NCBI RefSeq assembly: GCF_001747085.1
Contig: NZ_MDJD01000006.1
Span: forward strand, 62,001-126,000
Origin: Flavivirga aquatica
GTDB taxonomy: Bacteria; Bacteroidota; Bacteroidia; Flavobacteriales; Flavobacteriaceae
Length of the DNA: 64,000 nt
Reading direction: 5' to 3'
This document shows, in pieces, positions 8,109 to 17,160 of this stretch. The notes under the pieces are model-generated. The model did no database searches. It saw only the letters and a program-made list of their open reading frames with translations, and had not been told where the DNA came from. The position numbers and the translations under genes were made by a program. Numbering within the stretch: position 1 is the first letter of the stretch; each line of letters begins with the position of its first letter.

Positions 8109-9920
8109 TTAAAATAATTTTACTTTTTCTCCAGTATTACTTTTTACATTACCAGAACTATTTAAATTGATGCCTTCTTTAGAACTATTTTTTGTTATAA
8201 TATCTGCACTGTGTTCTAAATCCATTGATAACGATTCAAAATTACCTGACGCCTGTTCGGTTATATTTTTTGCAAAAATGCTTAAATCTTCCCCAGCAGT
8301 AATTCTAGTGTCGTCTCCTGCTCCCATAGAAATATCGTCTCCTGCATTTATCCCTATATTTTCACCTGCACTGGCTGTTAGGTTTTCGCTAGCTGTAATA
8401 TCTATATTTTTTGCACTTATACTTATATTTTCTGGTGCACTAATACGTATACTTGAGTTTGCGGTATCTATAAAAACAATGTTCTGGTTTTTATCGGTTA
8501 TAGTAATACTTTCTTGCCTATTGGTATCGTTAAACTCTATAGTATGTCCAGAACGGGTAATGATACTTTTATGGGTATTGTCTACTCGCCCGCCTGCTCC
8601 TGTGTTACCGTTAAACAAGCTTCCCATTACAAAAGGTCTGTTAGGGTCTGAGTAGCGAAAGCCTACCATAACTTGATCGCCTTCTTCGGGGATAAATACA
8701 TGGCCTCGGTTTTGTTCGTGATTAGCGCTCTGGCCTGCATCTGGTGTCATAACACGTATCCAGTTTGTTCGCTTTTCGTGTTTTTGCCATTGAAACTGAA
8801 CTTGCACACGGCCTTTTCCTTTTGGGTCTTCATTACTTACTACAGTAGCGAGTTGCGGGTTGGCTTGTGGTAAATCGACCTGAGGTTCTGGTGGTACTTT
8901 TACACCACTAGGGATGGCTTTTATATGGCTGCTATAAGTGGTACTGCCTGTGGCTTTATGTTCTATGTCTATAATAATGTATTCGCCATAGTTTTTAACA
9001 TCAAACTCGTCTTTCTCGCTCCACTTGGCAGAGCTTACTTTTATTATGCTTCCTACGGTTAGGTTTTGTAGGTTGCAATCGGCTTCTAATATATTTAAAT
9101 CGGCTACTGCTGCAGCTTGCTTATTTTTTACACTGGTTTCTAGCTCACTTTTGTTTTGGGTTCTTGCTACGGCGTGTGAGTTGGCTACGCCTTTAAAAAT
9201 GTCTAAGGAGGTGTTAAAGGCATCCATACCTAGTTCGTTAAGGCCTTCGACATTGTTTTTAGTTTTGGATTCGTTTTTGGTATCTTCTAAGGCGTTGTAT
9301 GAAAATATATTATAGCTGTTCGCTCGGGCTTCCATACCTATGCTTATGTTAGAGAGTTCTCTACCATATTGTAACTTTGTAGCTGTATTGCGATCTGGCT
9401 GACCTATAACTAGCTTTAATCCGTCATAGAAAAACCATTCATAGTGTTGTTTTGCTAAGCGTTGTAGAAATTGATAGTGGGTTTCGCCGTATTGGGCTTC
9501 GTAATTTAATAGGCCTCTATGTTCTGGTTCTATTAGGGCTTGTATGTTAACGGTATCTAGGGTGTCTTTTATAATATTTGCTAAGCTCTTGTTTACCCAG
9601 GAGGTGGTATGTTTGCCTTGTTCTAATAGTATGGTTTTGGAATAGCCTGTTATTTCTATATCGCCTTGATGTCCATCGTTATGTTGTAACTTTAAATTGG
9701 TGATGATGCCTACAAATTCGGCCTCATCGAAGGATATTACTACCGATTTCCCTAACCATGCTTTTGAGGCTTCTAGGGTATGAACGCCTAGGGCTTCGAT
9801 TTCGTCGTGGTCTACTTGAATTTTAAATTCATGGTGGGTATTAAGGCGTTGTTTTAAGGTAACTTGCTCAAAGTTGGAAAGGTATTTCCCATCAATGCTT
9901 ATTGATGTTTTGTAATCCAT
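8109..9920 (-). CDS. tssI: T6SS spike protein VgrG (first copy)
   Basis: 603 residues with the usual VgrG layout: gp27-like base (~1-350), an OB-fold gp5-like domain with 'SNEDPKGKGRVQVQFQW' and 'HVFIPEEGDQVMVGF', then a needle of short beta repeats. The last ~100 residues are a periodic solenoid (ENIGINAGDDISMGAGDD). The first ~500 residues are strongly similar to the VgrG at 47730-49559 but the tails differ, as expected if the tail selects cargo. The product forms the trimeric tip under the PAAR-like cone. The terminator-like hairpin at 10001-10048 separates it from hcp1. Confidence 0.95.
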   Translation of the reverse strand: MDYKTSISIDGKYLSNFEQVTLKQRLNTHHEFKIQVDHDEIEALGVHTLEASKAWLGKSVVISFDEAEFVGIITNLKLQHNDGHQGDIEITGYSKTILLEQGKHTTSWVNKSLANIIKDTLDTVNIQALIEPEHRGLLNYEAQYGETHYQFLQRLAKQHYEWFFYDGLKLVIGQPDRNTATKLQYGRELSNISIGMEARANSYNIFSYNALEDTKNESKTKNNVEGLNELGMDAFNTSLDIFKGVANSHAVARTQNKSELETSVKNKQAAAVADLNILEADCNLQNLTVGSIIKVSSAKWSEKDEFDVKNYGEYIIIDIEHKATGSTTYSSHIKAIPSGVKVPPEPQVDLPQANPQLATVVSNEDPKGKGRVQVQFQWQKHEKRTNWIRVMTPDAGQSANHEQNRGHVFIPEEGDQVMVGFRYSDPNRPFVMGSLFNGNTGAGGRVDNTHKSIITRSGHTIEFNDTNRQESITITDKNQNIVFIDTANSSIRISAPENISISAKNIDITASENLTASAGENIGINAGDDISMGAGDDTRITAGEDLSIFAKNITEQASGNFESLSMDLEHSADIITKNSSKEGINLNSSGNVKSNTGEKVKLF

Positions 9921-10000
9921 AAATGGTGGGTGTTTTTTATATGAGAGTTCTTTTGAGAGAGGGGATTTGTGCTATTCTAGTTTTAATTTTAATTTAAAAA

Positions 10001-10048
10001 AAAAAGCAGTTTCTAAAATACCTCTAGGTATTCTGGAAACCGCTTTTT
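10001..10048 (-). terminator. Bidirectional hairpin between hcp1 and vgrG1
   Basis: Arms 10004-10022 and 10027-10045 pair with three mismatches or wobbles around a 4-base loop, flanked by A-run and T-run. The same hairpin lies between hcp2 and vgrG2. It could let Hcp be made in excess over VgrG by partial termination; that is inference. Confidence 0.7.
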
Positions 10049-10118
10049 ATATACTCATAAAAAATCTAATGGTTCTTGATATTAAAAACTTTTCTTTTTT
10101 TATAAGCGGTTACTTGTA

Positions 10119-10673
10119 TTAGGCTTTTGGCCAACGGTTATCTATAGAGGCGTTTCCTATTAGGATTTGCTCTGCAGATACTGTAAAACGTAACTTCATT
10201 GGTACGTCTCCGTTTACATCTAAAATCTCTTTATAGTATACTAAGTAAGAGTTTTTAAATTCTATTTCTTTCATCTTAGCGTCTTCTTCTGTTTTTTTGT
10301 AAACGATTTTTCCGTCTACAGATTTAAACTGTGAGTTTGTAAAACGTAACTTCATTGGTACGTCTCCGTTTACATCTAAAATCTCTTTATAGTATACTAA
10401 GTAAGAGTTTTTAAATTCTATTTCTTTCATCTTAGCGTCTTCTTCTGTTTTTTTGTAAACGATTTTTCCGTCTACAGATTTAAACTGTGAGTTTAACATG
10501 GCTTCGATTACTGAGGTATCTTCTGTTGATTCAATTTCTAAGGTTACACGACCGCCGTATACGTTAGAGGATACTTTTCCTTTTTTGTCTGTGTCTCTAC
10601 TAAATGAGTATTCTGAATATAATACGTCAAATTCTTTTCCACCTAATTCTAGGCTTGCTCTAAATGATCCCAT
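10119..10673 (-). CDS. tssD: T6SS tube protein Hcp (TssD) with an internal 52-residue duplication
   Basis: 184 residues. The paralogue at 49871-50269 has 132, the normal Hcp length. The N-terminal 64 residues and the C-terminal end match the paralogue. The difference is an exact in-frame tandem duplication of 52 residues (NSQFKSVDGK... through ...PMKLRFT). Hcp normally forms hexameric rings of a compact beta barrel. The duplication repeats about three strands plus the helix region and should disturb the fold or ring unless one copy loops out. It could therefore be a dead or specialised tube protein, or an assembly artefact. It is followed by a hairpin and vgrG1. Confidence 0.9.
   Translation of the reverse strand: MGSFRASLELGGKEFDVLYSEYSFSRDTDKKGKVSSNVYGGRVTLEIESTEDTSVIEAMLNSQFKSVDGKIVYKKTEEDAKMKEIEFKNSYLVYYKEILDVNGDVPMKLRFTNSQFKSVDGKIVYKKTEEDAKMKEIEFKNSYLVYYKEILDVNGDVPMKLRFTVSAEQILIGNASIDNRWPKA
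10183..10494 (-). repeat. Exact tandem duplication of 156 bp inside hcp1
   Basis: Copies 10183-10338 and 10339-10494 read identically base for base. 156 is a multiple of 3, so the frame is kept. The absence of any difference points to a very recent event, or to an error in sequence assembly. Confidence 0.95.
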
Positions 10674-10997
10674 GTTTTTGGATTTTTAATTTTAATTTTA
10701 CAATATTTTGTTTTAAACTTCTAGAAGGTGTTTTAAACTAGTATAAAAAACAACTTCAAAAAAAATTTGCTATTAGATAAATATTGCTCTTTGGGAAATA
10801 ATTGAGAAAGGTTCTTGAAAGAAGTGAAATTTCACTTTTTAAAATAAGAAGGTTTAACAATTATTGAAAGAGAATAAAGATACCCAATCGCTAAATTACC
10901 AGACCAATGTAGTATAATTTTTCAAATAAAAAAGGGATGTAAGATTTTTTATTGAAAAAATAAACGCTTTTTCTTTAAAATTTGCTTTTCATCGATA
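10674..10997 (-). promoter_or_regulatory. Conserved leader region upstream of hcp1
   Basis: 324 bases without a gene, lying between the stop of the winged-helix/membrane protein and hcp1. Nearly the whole stretch is preserved upstream of hcp2 (50270-~50600). This includes the 'TTTAAAAC' repeats and the block just before the start codon. Such non-coding similarity suggests an hcp promoter and long leader. No perfect TAnnTTTG box was found, so the exact promoter position is unknown. Confidence 0.5.
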
Positions 10998-11741
10998 TTA
11001 TCTTCTCCTAAAATATAAAAAACCAATAAGGGCTATAATTATGATATTACAATACACCACTTTTTTTATAACGGCATTGGAATGATTAATACTTTTCTCT
11101 AATTCCGTTTGCAAATTTACCATTTCGGCTTTGTGCAATTTGGTAATGCTATCTATGGTAAATTGAAGACGATTAAACTCTTTCACCGTTAACTTATTAA
11201 TTATATTTTGCCTGTAAAAGGAACTGGAAATAGCTTTTTTAGCAGATTCTGTATACCATTCATCTTCGGATACATAAAGCTGTTTCTGATTAGGAATTGT
11301 ATTTACTATACCTTCATGAGTGTTTAATGTTTCGCTAGACTTAAAAGTATTATCTAAATTAAAAAAAGAATAACTCATATATCCCAATGCTAAAAGCCCT
11401 AGAACAAGCAGGTATATTTGATACTTATTGTGCTTTACAGTTGGAGCAGGAGGAGCCATATAAAATGTTTTTCGTTTTGGAGGAGCTTCATTAAGAACGC
11501 GTTCTTTTTGTTCTAAAAATTCTATTCTATCAATACTATATTTTCCTAGATATAATTCTGCCTTTTTTTTATGTACTAACCAATCTAAAACTTCTCTTAT
11601 TTGTCGTTCTGTAATTTCTGGATTATCTATTCGCCATAAAATATCGGCAGGTGTCATTGCTGCTGCTTTTTCTGTGTTCTCATGGAACATAATTTTTAAA
11701 ACAACCTCATGCAAGGGTAATTCTGTAACTGTAGTACTCAT
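10998..11741 (-). CDS. Winged-helix-like protein with two membrane spans, T6SS-iii associated
   Basis: 247 residues. The N-terminal ~75 residues look like a winged helix (LHEVVLKIMFHE... TPADILWRI... TERQIREVLDWLVHKKKAEL). A Pro-rich linker leads to one membrane span (~104-122) and a second at the extreme C-terminus (VVYCNIIIIALIGFLYF), with an extracytoplasmic stretch between. It starts 3 bases after tssR and is the last gene before hcp1. I do not recognise a named Tss component. The cytoplasmic winged helix plus membrane anchor could serve as a docking subunit between baseplate and membrane complex, or as a membrane-bound regulator. Confidence 0.6.
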   Translation of the reverse strand: MSTTVTELPLHEVVLKIMFHENTEKAAAMTPADILWRIDNPEITERQIREVLDWLVHKKKAELYLGKYSIDRIEFLEQKERVLNEAPPKRKTFYMAPPAPTVKHNKYQIYLLVLGLLALGYMSYSFFNLDNTFKSSETLNTHEGIVNTIPNQKQLYVSEDEWYTESAKKAISSSFYRQNIINKLTVKEFNRLQFTIDSITKLHKAEMVNLQTELEKSINHSNAVIKKVVYCNIIIIALIGFLYFRRR

Positions 11742-11744
11742 AAG

Positions 11745-14114
11745 CTATAATAAACTTTTTTCGGACACGTAATAATAGGTCTTTTTACTCCCATCAATAA
11801 ATGTTTTTCTAAGAGGGTCTTCCATAACTGTTTCTAAACGGGTTATTTTGGTTCGTAAATAATGCATCAAATTAATATATTTTTTATTTGATAACTTCGA
11901 TTTACGTTTGATTTCCTTTATTTTAATAGTGTTTAGTAAACTGTCTGAGACTTTAATTCCTGTTTTAATTTTCACTAATTCACCTATAGTATTCCGCTTT
12001 CGTAATTCTTTATAAAAAAGTAATTTATTTAATTGTTTATAATATGATTTGTACTTTTTATATAACTTTCTTCTTTCTCTTCTTTTTACGTTTTTATCTA
12101 TTAATGGAACTACAGACTTGTAACTTTCTAGTATAACATCTAACTCCTTTTTAGAAAACAAATAGCCAGATTCCAACGTTTTATTATCTTTTAAATTTAG
12201 TTTTGATGTTTCTAAATAACGTTCTAGTCTGTTTGTTTTTGGTATCAATAAAGCACTCCGTTTTAAAGAATCATCCTTGAGAATATTAGTCATTCTTTTA
12301 GTAGGCAAGCTTCTTAAAAAACCAAGATTTTCTGCTCCTTTTTGTAATGATTTTAATAATGTATCGTTACTTGCTATTGTTCTGCTTAATAAAGAATCTA
12401 AGGCGACATCAAACGATAAGGGTGTTAAACTTTTATTTATTTTAGGAAAAACCAATCCGCCAACATACATACTGTTTTTTGGGGCATCGTATAGGTAAAT
12501 ATTATCTTCATTAGATTCTATAGTTGAAAAAAGATTTTGCTTAATTTCCAACTTATTATCTATTACATAATTTGTTATATAATTGCGATACTCCTTACCT
12601 ATTGCATCTAAAATCTGTTTAGATTTTAAAATATAATCTTGGTGTTTTTTATTGGATGTATTATCTAATTGAAAAAACAACATTCGAGATGAGATTTTAG
12701 CTAAATCATATAATATATCATCATTTTTTATCTCGAAATCTAAGTTCCCTTCGCCCATAACAATAACAATATTGTTTTCAAAATTTTTATCATCTGGGTT
12801 ATTATCAATAATATTCAAAAAACACTTTTCAATACCTTCTCTATTATATTCTTTAGTAATTATAGGGTCGTCTTTTAAAAATATGCTTTGTAGGTAATCT
12901 ACCCAAAGTGCAAAAGAATCGTTTTTAGGAAACCTATAATATTTACCACAGCCATAAGAACTTGCACTAAACGTGAATTTTTTTCCTTTAAAACGTTTAT
13001 CTTCTGTGAGTAGCAACCAAATATGCTGCAATGAGCTAATTTGTAATATTAATTTCTCTCTTAAATTGTCTGAACAATCAAAAATAAAGTGAAAATTAAA
13101 AACTTTATTCTCTTCTTTAATAATGGGTATTTCTCTTAAATAAACATCGCTTCCTTTTACATTAACTAGTTTATTATTATAATGATCCCAAATATTTAAA
13201 AGCGCATGGGTAGTAAGTGGTAAAGAGTCTGTTGTAAGTGTTGTTTTTTGTTTATACTTTTCTTCTGGTTTAAACAAAAAAGGGCTACTTATATCTCTAG
13301 ATTTTATAGCATACTTTGTTGAGTCTGGATTAGTAAATAATACATCTTCGCCTTCCTTTATCTTCCAAACTTTACCTTGACCAATATTTTTTACTAATTG
13401 AGAAGGCACCCAACCCATTGTTCGTTTTAAAGAATCTGATGCACGCATATGCTCTAAATTTGAAACAAGTGCTGCTGTCTTATTCGCATTATACTTATAT
13501 AGATATACCAATTGGTTGGTATTAAACGTCTTTTTAGATTTTATTTTTAAACTAGGGTCTTTATATGTAATTACGGAATCTTTTTTTATATGCTTTCTTA
13601 AATCAAAAAGCGTATTAGATTTATTAATACCCAAATAATAAACGATAGGCTTTAAATTGGCTTCACTAATTTTAGGGTGAGAAAAATGGAGTAGTTTATC
13701 TCGCTGTACCCAACCAACATAAGTTACATTTTTAGTGTCTTTAAAATTATATTTTTCACCATAAAATAAAGAAAAAATGCCTTTAGGTTTTCCTATTTGA
13801 GTAGGATCGAATTTTACAAGTTCTAAAAAATCGCTTGTTTCATTTATTACAAAATATGGTGTAAGGAACTTTTGTGGTTCTCCTTGTTTTAAGCCTAAAT
13901 CATCTAAATACGAATTGTTGTCTTCTCTATCTGAATAAACGACATATAAACTCCTATCTTTATATTGTTTTTTTCTAGCATTAGCGCTTTCTAAAAAGTT
14001 ATATGTATCTCTATATATTTTATCTACCTTAGTATAATTTTTTACTTGACCATATATTAACTGTTGTAAACAGCATACCAATAAAACAAGATATTTTTTA
14101 TTAAATAGTCTCAT
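11745..14114 (-). CDS. tssR: T6SS-iii membrane-complex protein TssR
   Basis: 789 residues with a cleavable signal peptide (KKYLVLLVCCLQQLIYG). It has a long extracytoplasmic body containing a von Willebrand A-like section near residues 340-530 (FHFIFDCSDN, then NNIVIVMGEGN). Length, signal peptide and VWA-like centre fit TssR, found only in Bacteroidota T6SS-iii. There it is thought to be part of the TssNQOPR membrane complex that replaces TssJLM. The start overlaps the end of the PKD-protein gene by 4 bases (ATGA). The C-terminal ~180 residues are very Lys/Arg-rich and probably helical. Confidence 0.8.
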   Translation of the reverse strand: MRLFNKKYLVLLVCCLQQLIYGQVKNYTKVDKIYRDTYNFLESANARKKQYKDRSLYVVYSDREDNNSYLDDLGLKQGEPQKFLTPYFVINETSDFLELVKFDPTQIGKPKGIFSLFYGEKYNFKDTKNVTYVGWVQRDKLLHFSHPKISEANLKPIVYYLGINKSNTLFDLRKHIKKDSVITYKDPSLKIKSKKTFNTNQLVYLYKYNANKTAALVSNLEHMRASDSLKRTMGWVPSQLVKNIGQGKVWKIKEGEDVLFTNPDSTKYAIKSRDISSPFLFKPEEKYKQKTTLTTDSLPLTTHALLNIWDHYNNKLVNVKGSDVYLREIPIIKEENKVFNFHFIFDCSDNLREKLILQISSLQHIWLLLTEDKRFKGKKFTFSASSYGCGKYYRFPKNDSFALWVDYLQSIFLKDDPIITKEYNREGIEKCFLNIIDNNPDDKNFENNIVIVMGEGNLDFEIKNDDILYDLAKISSRMLFFQLDNTSNKKHQDYILKSKQILDAIGKEYRNYITNYVIDNKLEIKQNLFSTIESNEDNIYLYDAPKNSMYVGGLVFPKINKSLTPLSFDVALDSLLSRTIASNDTLLKSLQKGAENLGFLRSLPTKRMTNILKDDSLKRSALLIPKTNRLERYLETSKLNLKDNKTLESGYLFSKKELDVILESYKSVVPLIDKNVKRRERRKLYKKYKSYYKQLNKLLFYKELRKRNTIGELVKIKTGIKVSDSLLNTIKIKEIKRKSKLSNKKYINLMHYLRTKITRLETVMEDPLRKTFIDGSKKTYYYVSEKSLL

Positions 14115-15046
14115 TTTTTTATAATATTCTGAGTTACGTTAACCTTCTTTATACACCTTATTGTATCTACAACAACTTCGTTAATGAGTATGGTTTTAGA
14201 TCCCTTTCCATCTAGATAATGAAGTCCTTGACAATAACTATATAAATCGTTGTATTTATCTCCATTAACCACTATAACCATTTCCTCATCCTCACATTTA
14301 TATTGCTTTTCTATATGTCTTAAATTTTTATAATATGTATTAGAACTTCTAACACTGGCATCTGCTATAGCTTGTAAACGTGTTTTAATATCGTTCGCTA
14401 CTATTTGTAATGAATCTGTAGGTTCTGTAGTAATTGGATTGAATAATGGTAAGATTTCTATTTTATGATAAACAGCAAATCGAGATTGATCTGTTTTTAA
14501 TTTTACCACATAGTGACCTGGTTTTTTATAAGTATACACCACCTGACTCTCGTAAGCATCTACAGTTCCTGTTTCTCCAAACTCCCAATACCAAGTTTTT
14601 ATACCTGGTGTATTGGTTAAAAACACTAATTGCTCGTTTACATAACCTCGCTCTACAGCATGAATTTTTGGAACAGAATCTATAGCCCTATTTCTGTTTA
14701 CACCAATAACATCTATATATTTTGGAACTTCAAATTTATCGTCAATTTTAAGGGTTACTAAATATTTTCCCTTTTTCTTATAACGGTAATTTACTTTATT
14801 GCTTTTTACTATAGAATCGCCATTACCAAACTCCCAAAGCATTTTTGCATTTTCGAAAGCTGTTGTATCACTAATTCTAAATTCTAGATTTTCACCTTCT
14901 TCAAGCTGAAAATTATTATTCTGGTCGGAAATAAGAAAATCTAAATTTATAACCTTGGTTTTTGATGGTAACCATATTGCCAAAACAATTGCAGTTAGTA
15001 CTAATATCGCTAAGACTGCAAATAGGAAAGTTTTATTTAAACGCAT
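14111..15046 (-). CDS. PKD-domain membrane protein of the T6SS-iii membrane complex (TssP-like)
   Basis: 311 residues: a single N-terminal membrane anchor (LFAVLAILVLTAIVLAIWL), then two PKD/Ig-like domains with the typical 'WEFGNGD...YRYKKKGKYLVTLKI' and 'WYWEFGETG...YTYKKPGHYVVKLKT' signatures, then a ~110-residue C-terminal domain. It lies between a small one-span protein and TssR and overlaps tssR by 4 bases. From the position I infer a periplasmic subunit of the membrane complex, most likely what others call TssP. I am not certain of the name, so no symbol is given. Confidence 0.65.
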   Translation of the reverse strand: MRLNKTFLFAVLAILVLTAIVLAIWLPSKTKVINLDFLISDQNNNFQLEEGENLEFRISDTTAFENAKMLWEFGNGDSIVKSNKVNYRYKKKGKYLVTLKIDDKFEVPKYIDVIGVNRNRAIDSVPKIHAVERGYVNEQLVFLTNTPGIKTWYWEFGETGTVDAYESQVVYTYKKPGHYVVKLKTDQSRFAVYHKIEILPLFNPITTEPTDSLQIVANDIKTRLQAIADASVRSSNTYYKNLRHIEKQYKCEDEEMVIVVNGDKYNDLYSYCQGLHYLDGKGSKTILINEVVVDTIRCIKKVNVTQNIIKK

Positions 15047-15049
15047 GTA

Positions 15050-15505
15050 TTATATATTTGCTTGGCATTCAGTAAGATTTTTTGACAGGAGCTCCATATT
15101 ATGAATAAGTGTGCCATTTTTTTCACGTGTATCATAATAAATACGTAAGATCTTGGATGCTTGTAATGAAAAATTATATTTAGAGCTCATTTTATGATCT
15201 TTATAAATACCCTCAATCTTAAAAACTTCTCTTTTTATATCATCTTGTTTTTGAACTTGGTATATATCAAACTCCATGAGCTTGATTTCCTCGCTTAATT
15301 TTTTAACTGTTTCAGACGTTTGTTTTTCTATCTCTATAACCTCTTCAAATTCGGCAATAGATGCTAATAGTTTTTGATTATCTGCTATGGGAATTTTTAA
15401 CATTAACTTTGTTAAAATAATGTATAAAATACTTGCTACTAAAGCAAATAGCAAGAAAAACTTCACGCTTCTCCAAAAAGATTCTTTGAAATTTTGTAAT
15501 ACCAT
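15050..15505 (-). CDS. One-span coiled-coil membrane protein of the T6SS-iii membrane complex
   Basis: 151 residues: a short cytoplasmic start, one membrane span (VKFFLLFALVASILYIILTKLML) and a helical, probably coiled-coil periplasmic part ending LTECQANI. It sits one base after the TssO-like gene and resembles it in size and topology. It may therefore be a TssO paralogue, or the subunit named TssO, TssP or TssQ in other species. Function is inferred only from operon position. Confidence 0.6.
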   Translation of the reverse strand: MVLQNFKESFWRSVKFFLLFALVASILYIILTKLMLKIPIADNQKLLASIAEFEEVIEIEKQTSETVKKLSEEIKLMEFDIYQVQKQDDIKREVFKIEGIYKDHKMSSKYNFSLQASKILRIYYDTREKNGTLIHNMELLSKNLTECQANI

Positions 15506-15506
15506 A

Positions 15507-15995
15507 TTACTTATTTTTCTTTTCTTGTTCTTCTATATATTTTTCTTTACACCTTTCTAGTAATTCTTCTAGATAGATGTATTTTTCATCACCCTCTTTA
15601 TAAGTGTCTAAATCACCTTGAATAGCTTTTATTACACTAACCATTTCTCCATAAATAACAAATTCCTCACTATCTTCTTCCTCTATACCTTGTACAACTC
15701 TATCGCGCACATTAGATACTAAGTCTTGGAATTTTTTATGCTGACCAAGGTTTCTATTTTTATTATTCATTTGATATAGACGCTTGATAATCTCTTCTAT
15801 TTCGTATGATAATGCTGCTTTTTTTCTAAAAGCATCAGAATATCTTGTGTATTTTTTTTCTAATACATCTACGCCCTGTTTACCTGTTTTAATGGTCATA
15901 AAACCAGTTACAAACATGATAACTATCATCATACTAAATACAAGAATAAATTGGAGTAAGCCTGCTTTACGCTCTTTATAATTTAATGGTTTCAT
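15507..15995 (-). CDS. tssO: T6SS-iii membrane protein, TssO-like
   Basis: 162 residues beginning MKPLNYKERKAGLLQF, a basic cytoplasmic start followed by one membrane span (LQFILVFSMMIVIMFVTGFM). A helical, charged periplasmic tail is rich in Glu and Lys. This matches my memory of the Bacteroidota TssO family in length, N-terminal motif and place directly after tssK. It is probably part of the TssN/O/P/Q/R trans-envelope complex. The name is moderately certain. Confidence 0.65.
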   Translation of the reverse strand: MKPLNYKERKAGLLQFILVFSMMIVIMFVTGFMTIKTGKQGVDVLEKKYTRYSDAFRKKAALSYEIEEIIKRLYQMNNKNRNLGQHKKFQDLVSNVRDRVVQGIEEEDSEEFVIYGEMVSVIKAIQGDLDTYKEGDEKYIYLEELLERCKEKYIEEQEKKNK

Positions 15996-16004
15996 AAATA
16001 AATA

Positions 16005-17153
16005 TTAATCAATTATAGACCATGAATTCCCTTTTTTTACTTCTCTAGGGGCTACTTTGTCTTCGCTAATTACAATGTTATCTTTACGCATACCTATGTA
16101 TTCTAAGTCGCTCATTTTTTTCCATAAACGCTCTAGAATGGTCATAAAATAATCTAGCTTAACAATGGCTTCATTAATATCCAGGTGATCATAATCTAAA
16201 TTTATAACATCTCCTATCATGGCTTCAAAAACCGATGGTTTAATATCAATCCATTCGTAATAATATTGAAGTAATTTTTCGCGATCTTCTTCTTCTAAAA
16301 TGGCTAATTCTGTGGAAATATAATTCCCCAAAACAGAAATACTTTGCACTAGAAAAATAGGTGGTTTTTCTTCACCTGTTTGTGTATATTTAAAAATATA
16401 ATCACTTACATAATCCATAACTTTTAAGCATAACTTGAAAGTGTTTTTTGCGAGTTTATTATTTTGAAACTTATGTCTGTTTTTATTATTAATAACAAGC
16501 GAATGGTTTCTCAGGTTAACTAATACATCGCTTACTTTTTCATGAAATGCAAGTAACGTAGTATGGTACTTAATTTTTGAAATAGGTGGTAAGTAACTTT
16601 CATCTATAACAAAAGCACCGTTTTTCCATTGAATTTTCCCAACCATAAGGTAATGCTTCTCTAAAAAACTAGTATTAAACTGGCTTTTAGACATAATATG
16701 CAAATCTATTTTAGGAAGCGCGTACGGGTGGTGCAGCGGAATACTTTCTGGATCTGGTTCTCCAACAGGCACATATTTAAATGGGTTTATACTAAGTACC
16801 ACTAAAAAGTCTAAATTAGAGTTTACATCTATATTTTTAGACTCTATGGTTGCAGTTGGTTCATCTCCGCCATACATATCACTATTAAATAACACTCTAC
16901 AGCCCTTTTTAGTAATGGCATTACAGTATTTTAATCGTACAACAAGGCGTTCTTCTGTGTTTACGTCTACAGATAGTTTAATAGATTCATTATGTCCTGT
17001 ATGTGCTCCTAATAAACCATAGTTGTAGGTTGTTAAATGAATGGCTGCATAATCTTGCATTGCATCCAAATTATGAAAATCACTTTCTATAAAATGATCC
17101 TTATTAATCTTTACGCCGTCGGTCCAATTAATTAAAAAATGAGGCTTATCCAT
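16005..17153 (-). CDS. tssK: T6SS baseplate protein TssK
   Basis: 382 residues beginning with the characteristic 'NWTDGVKINKDHF' version of the TssK N-terminus, followed by beta-rich shell domains and a C-terminal helical/head region. TssK trimers link the baseplate wedge to the membrane complex. Here it sits between tssN and tssO, a typical T6SS-iii order. The protein is soluble and lacks a signal peptide. Confidence 0.9.
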   Translation of the reverse strand: MDKPHFLINWTDGVKINKDHFIESDFHNLDAMQDYAAIHLTTYNYGLLGAHTGHNESIKLSVDVNTEERLVVRLKYCNAITKKGCRVLFNSDMYGGDEPTATIESKNIDVNSNLDFLVVLSINPFKYVPVGEPDPESIPLHHPYALPKIDLHIMSKSQFNTSFLEKHYLMVGKIQWKNGAFVIDESYLPPISKIKYHTTLLAFHEKVSDVLVNLRNHSLVINNKNRHKFQNNKLAKNTFKLCLKVMDYVSDYIFKYTQTGEEKPPIFLVQSISVLGNYISTELAILEEEDREKLLQYYYEWIDIKPSVFEAMIGDVINLDYDHLDINEAIVKLDYFMTILERLWKKMSDLEYIGMRKDNIVISEDKVAPREVKKGNSWSIID

Positions 17154-17160
17154 GGTATTT

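Noticed and set aside
8167..8655. Long top-strand open frames inside vgrG, tssR, VasX-like and TonB genes
   Set aside because: They are antisense shadows of well-supported genes, with unnatural residue composition and no family resemblance.
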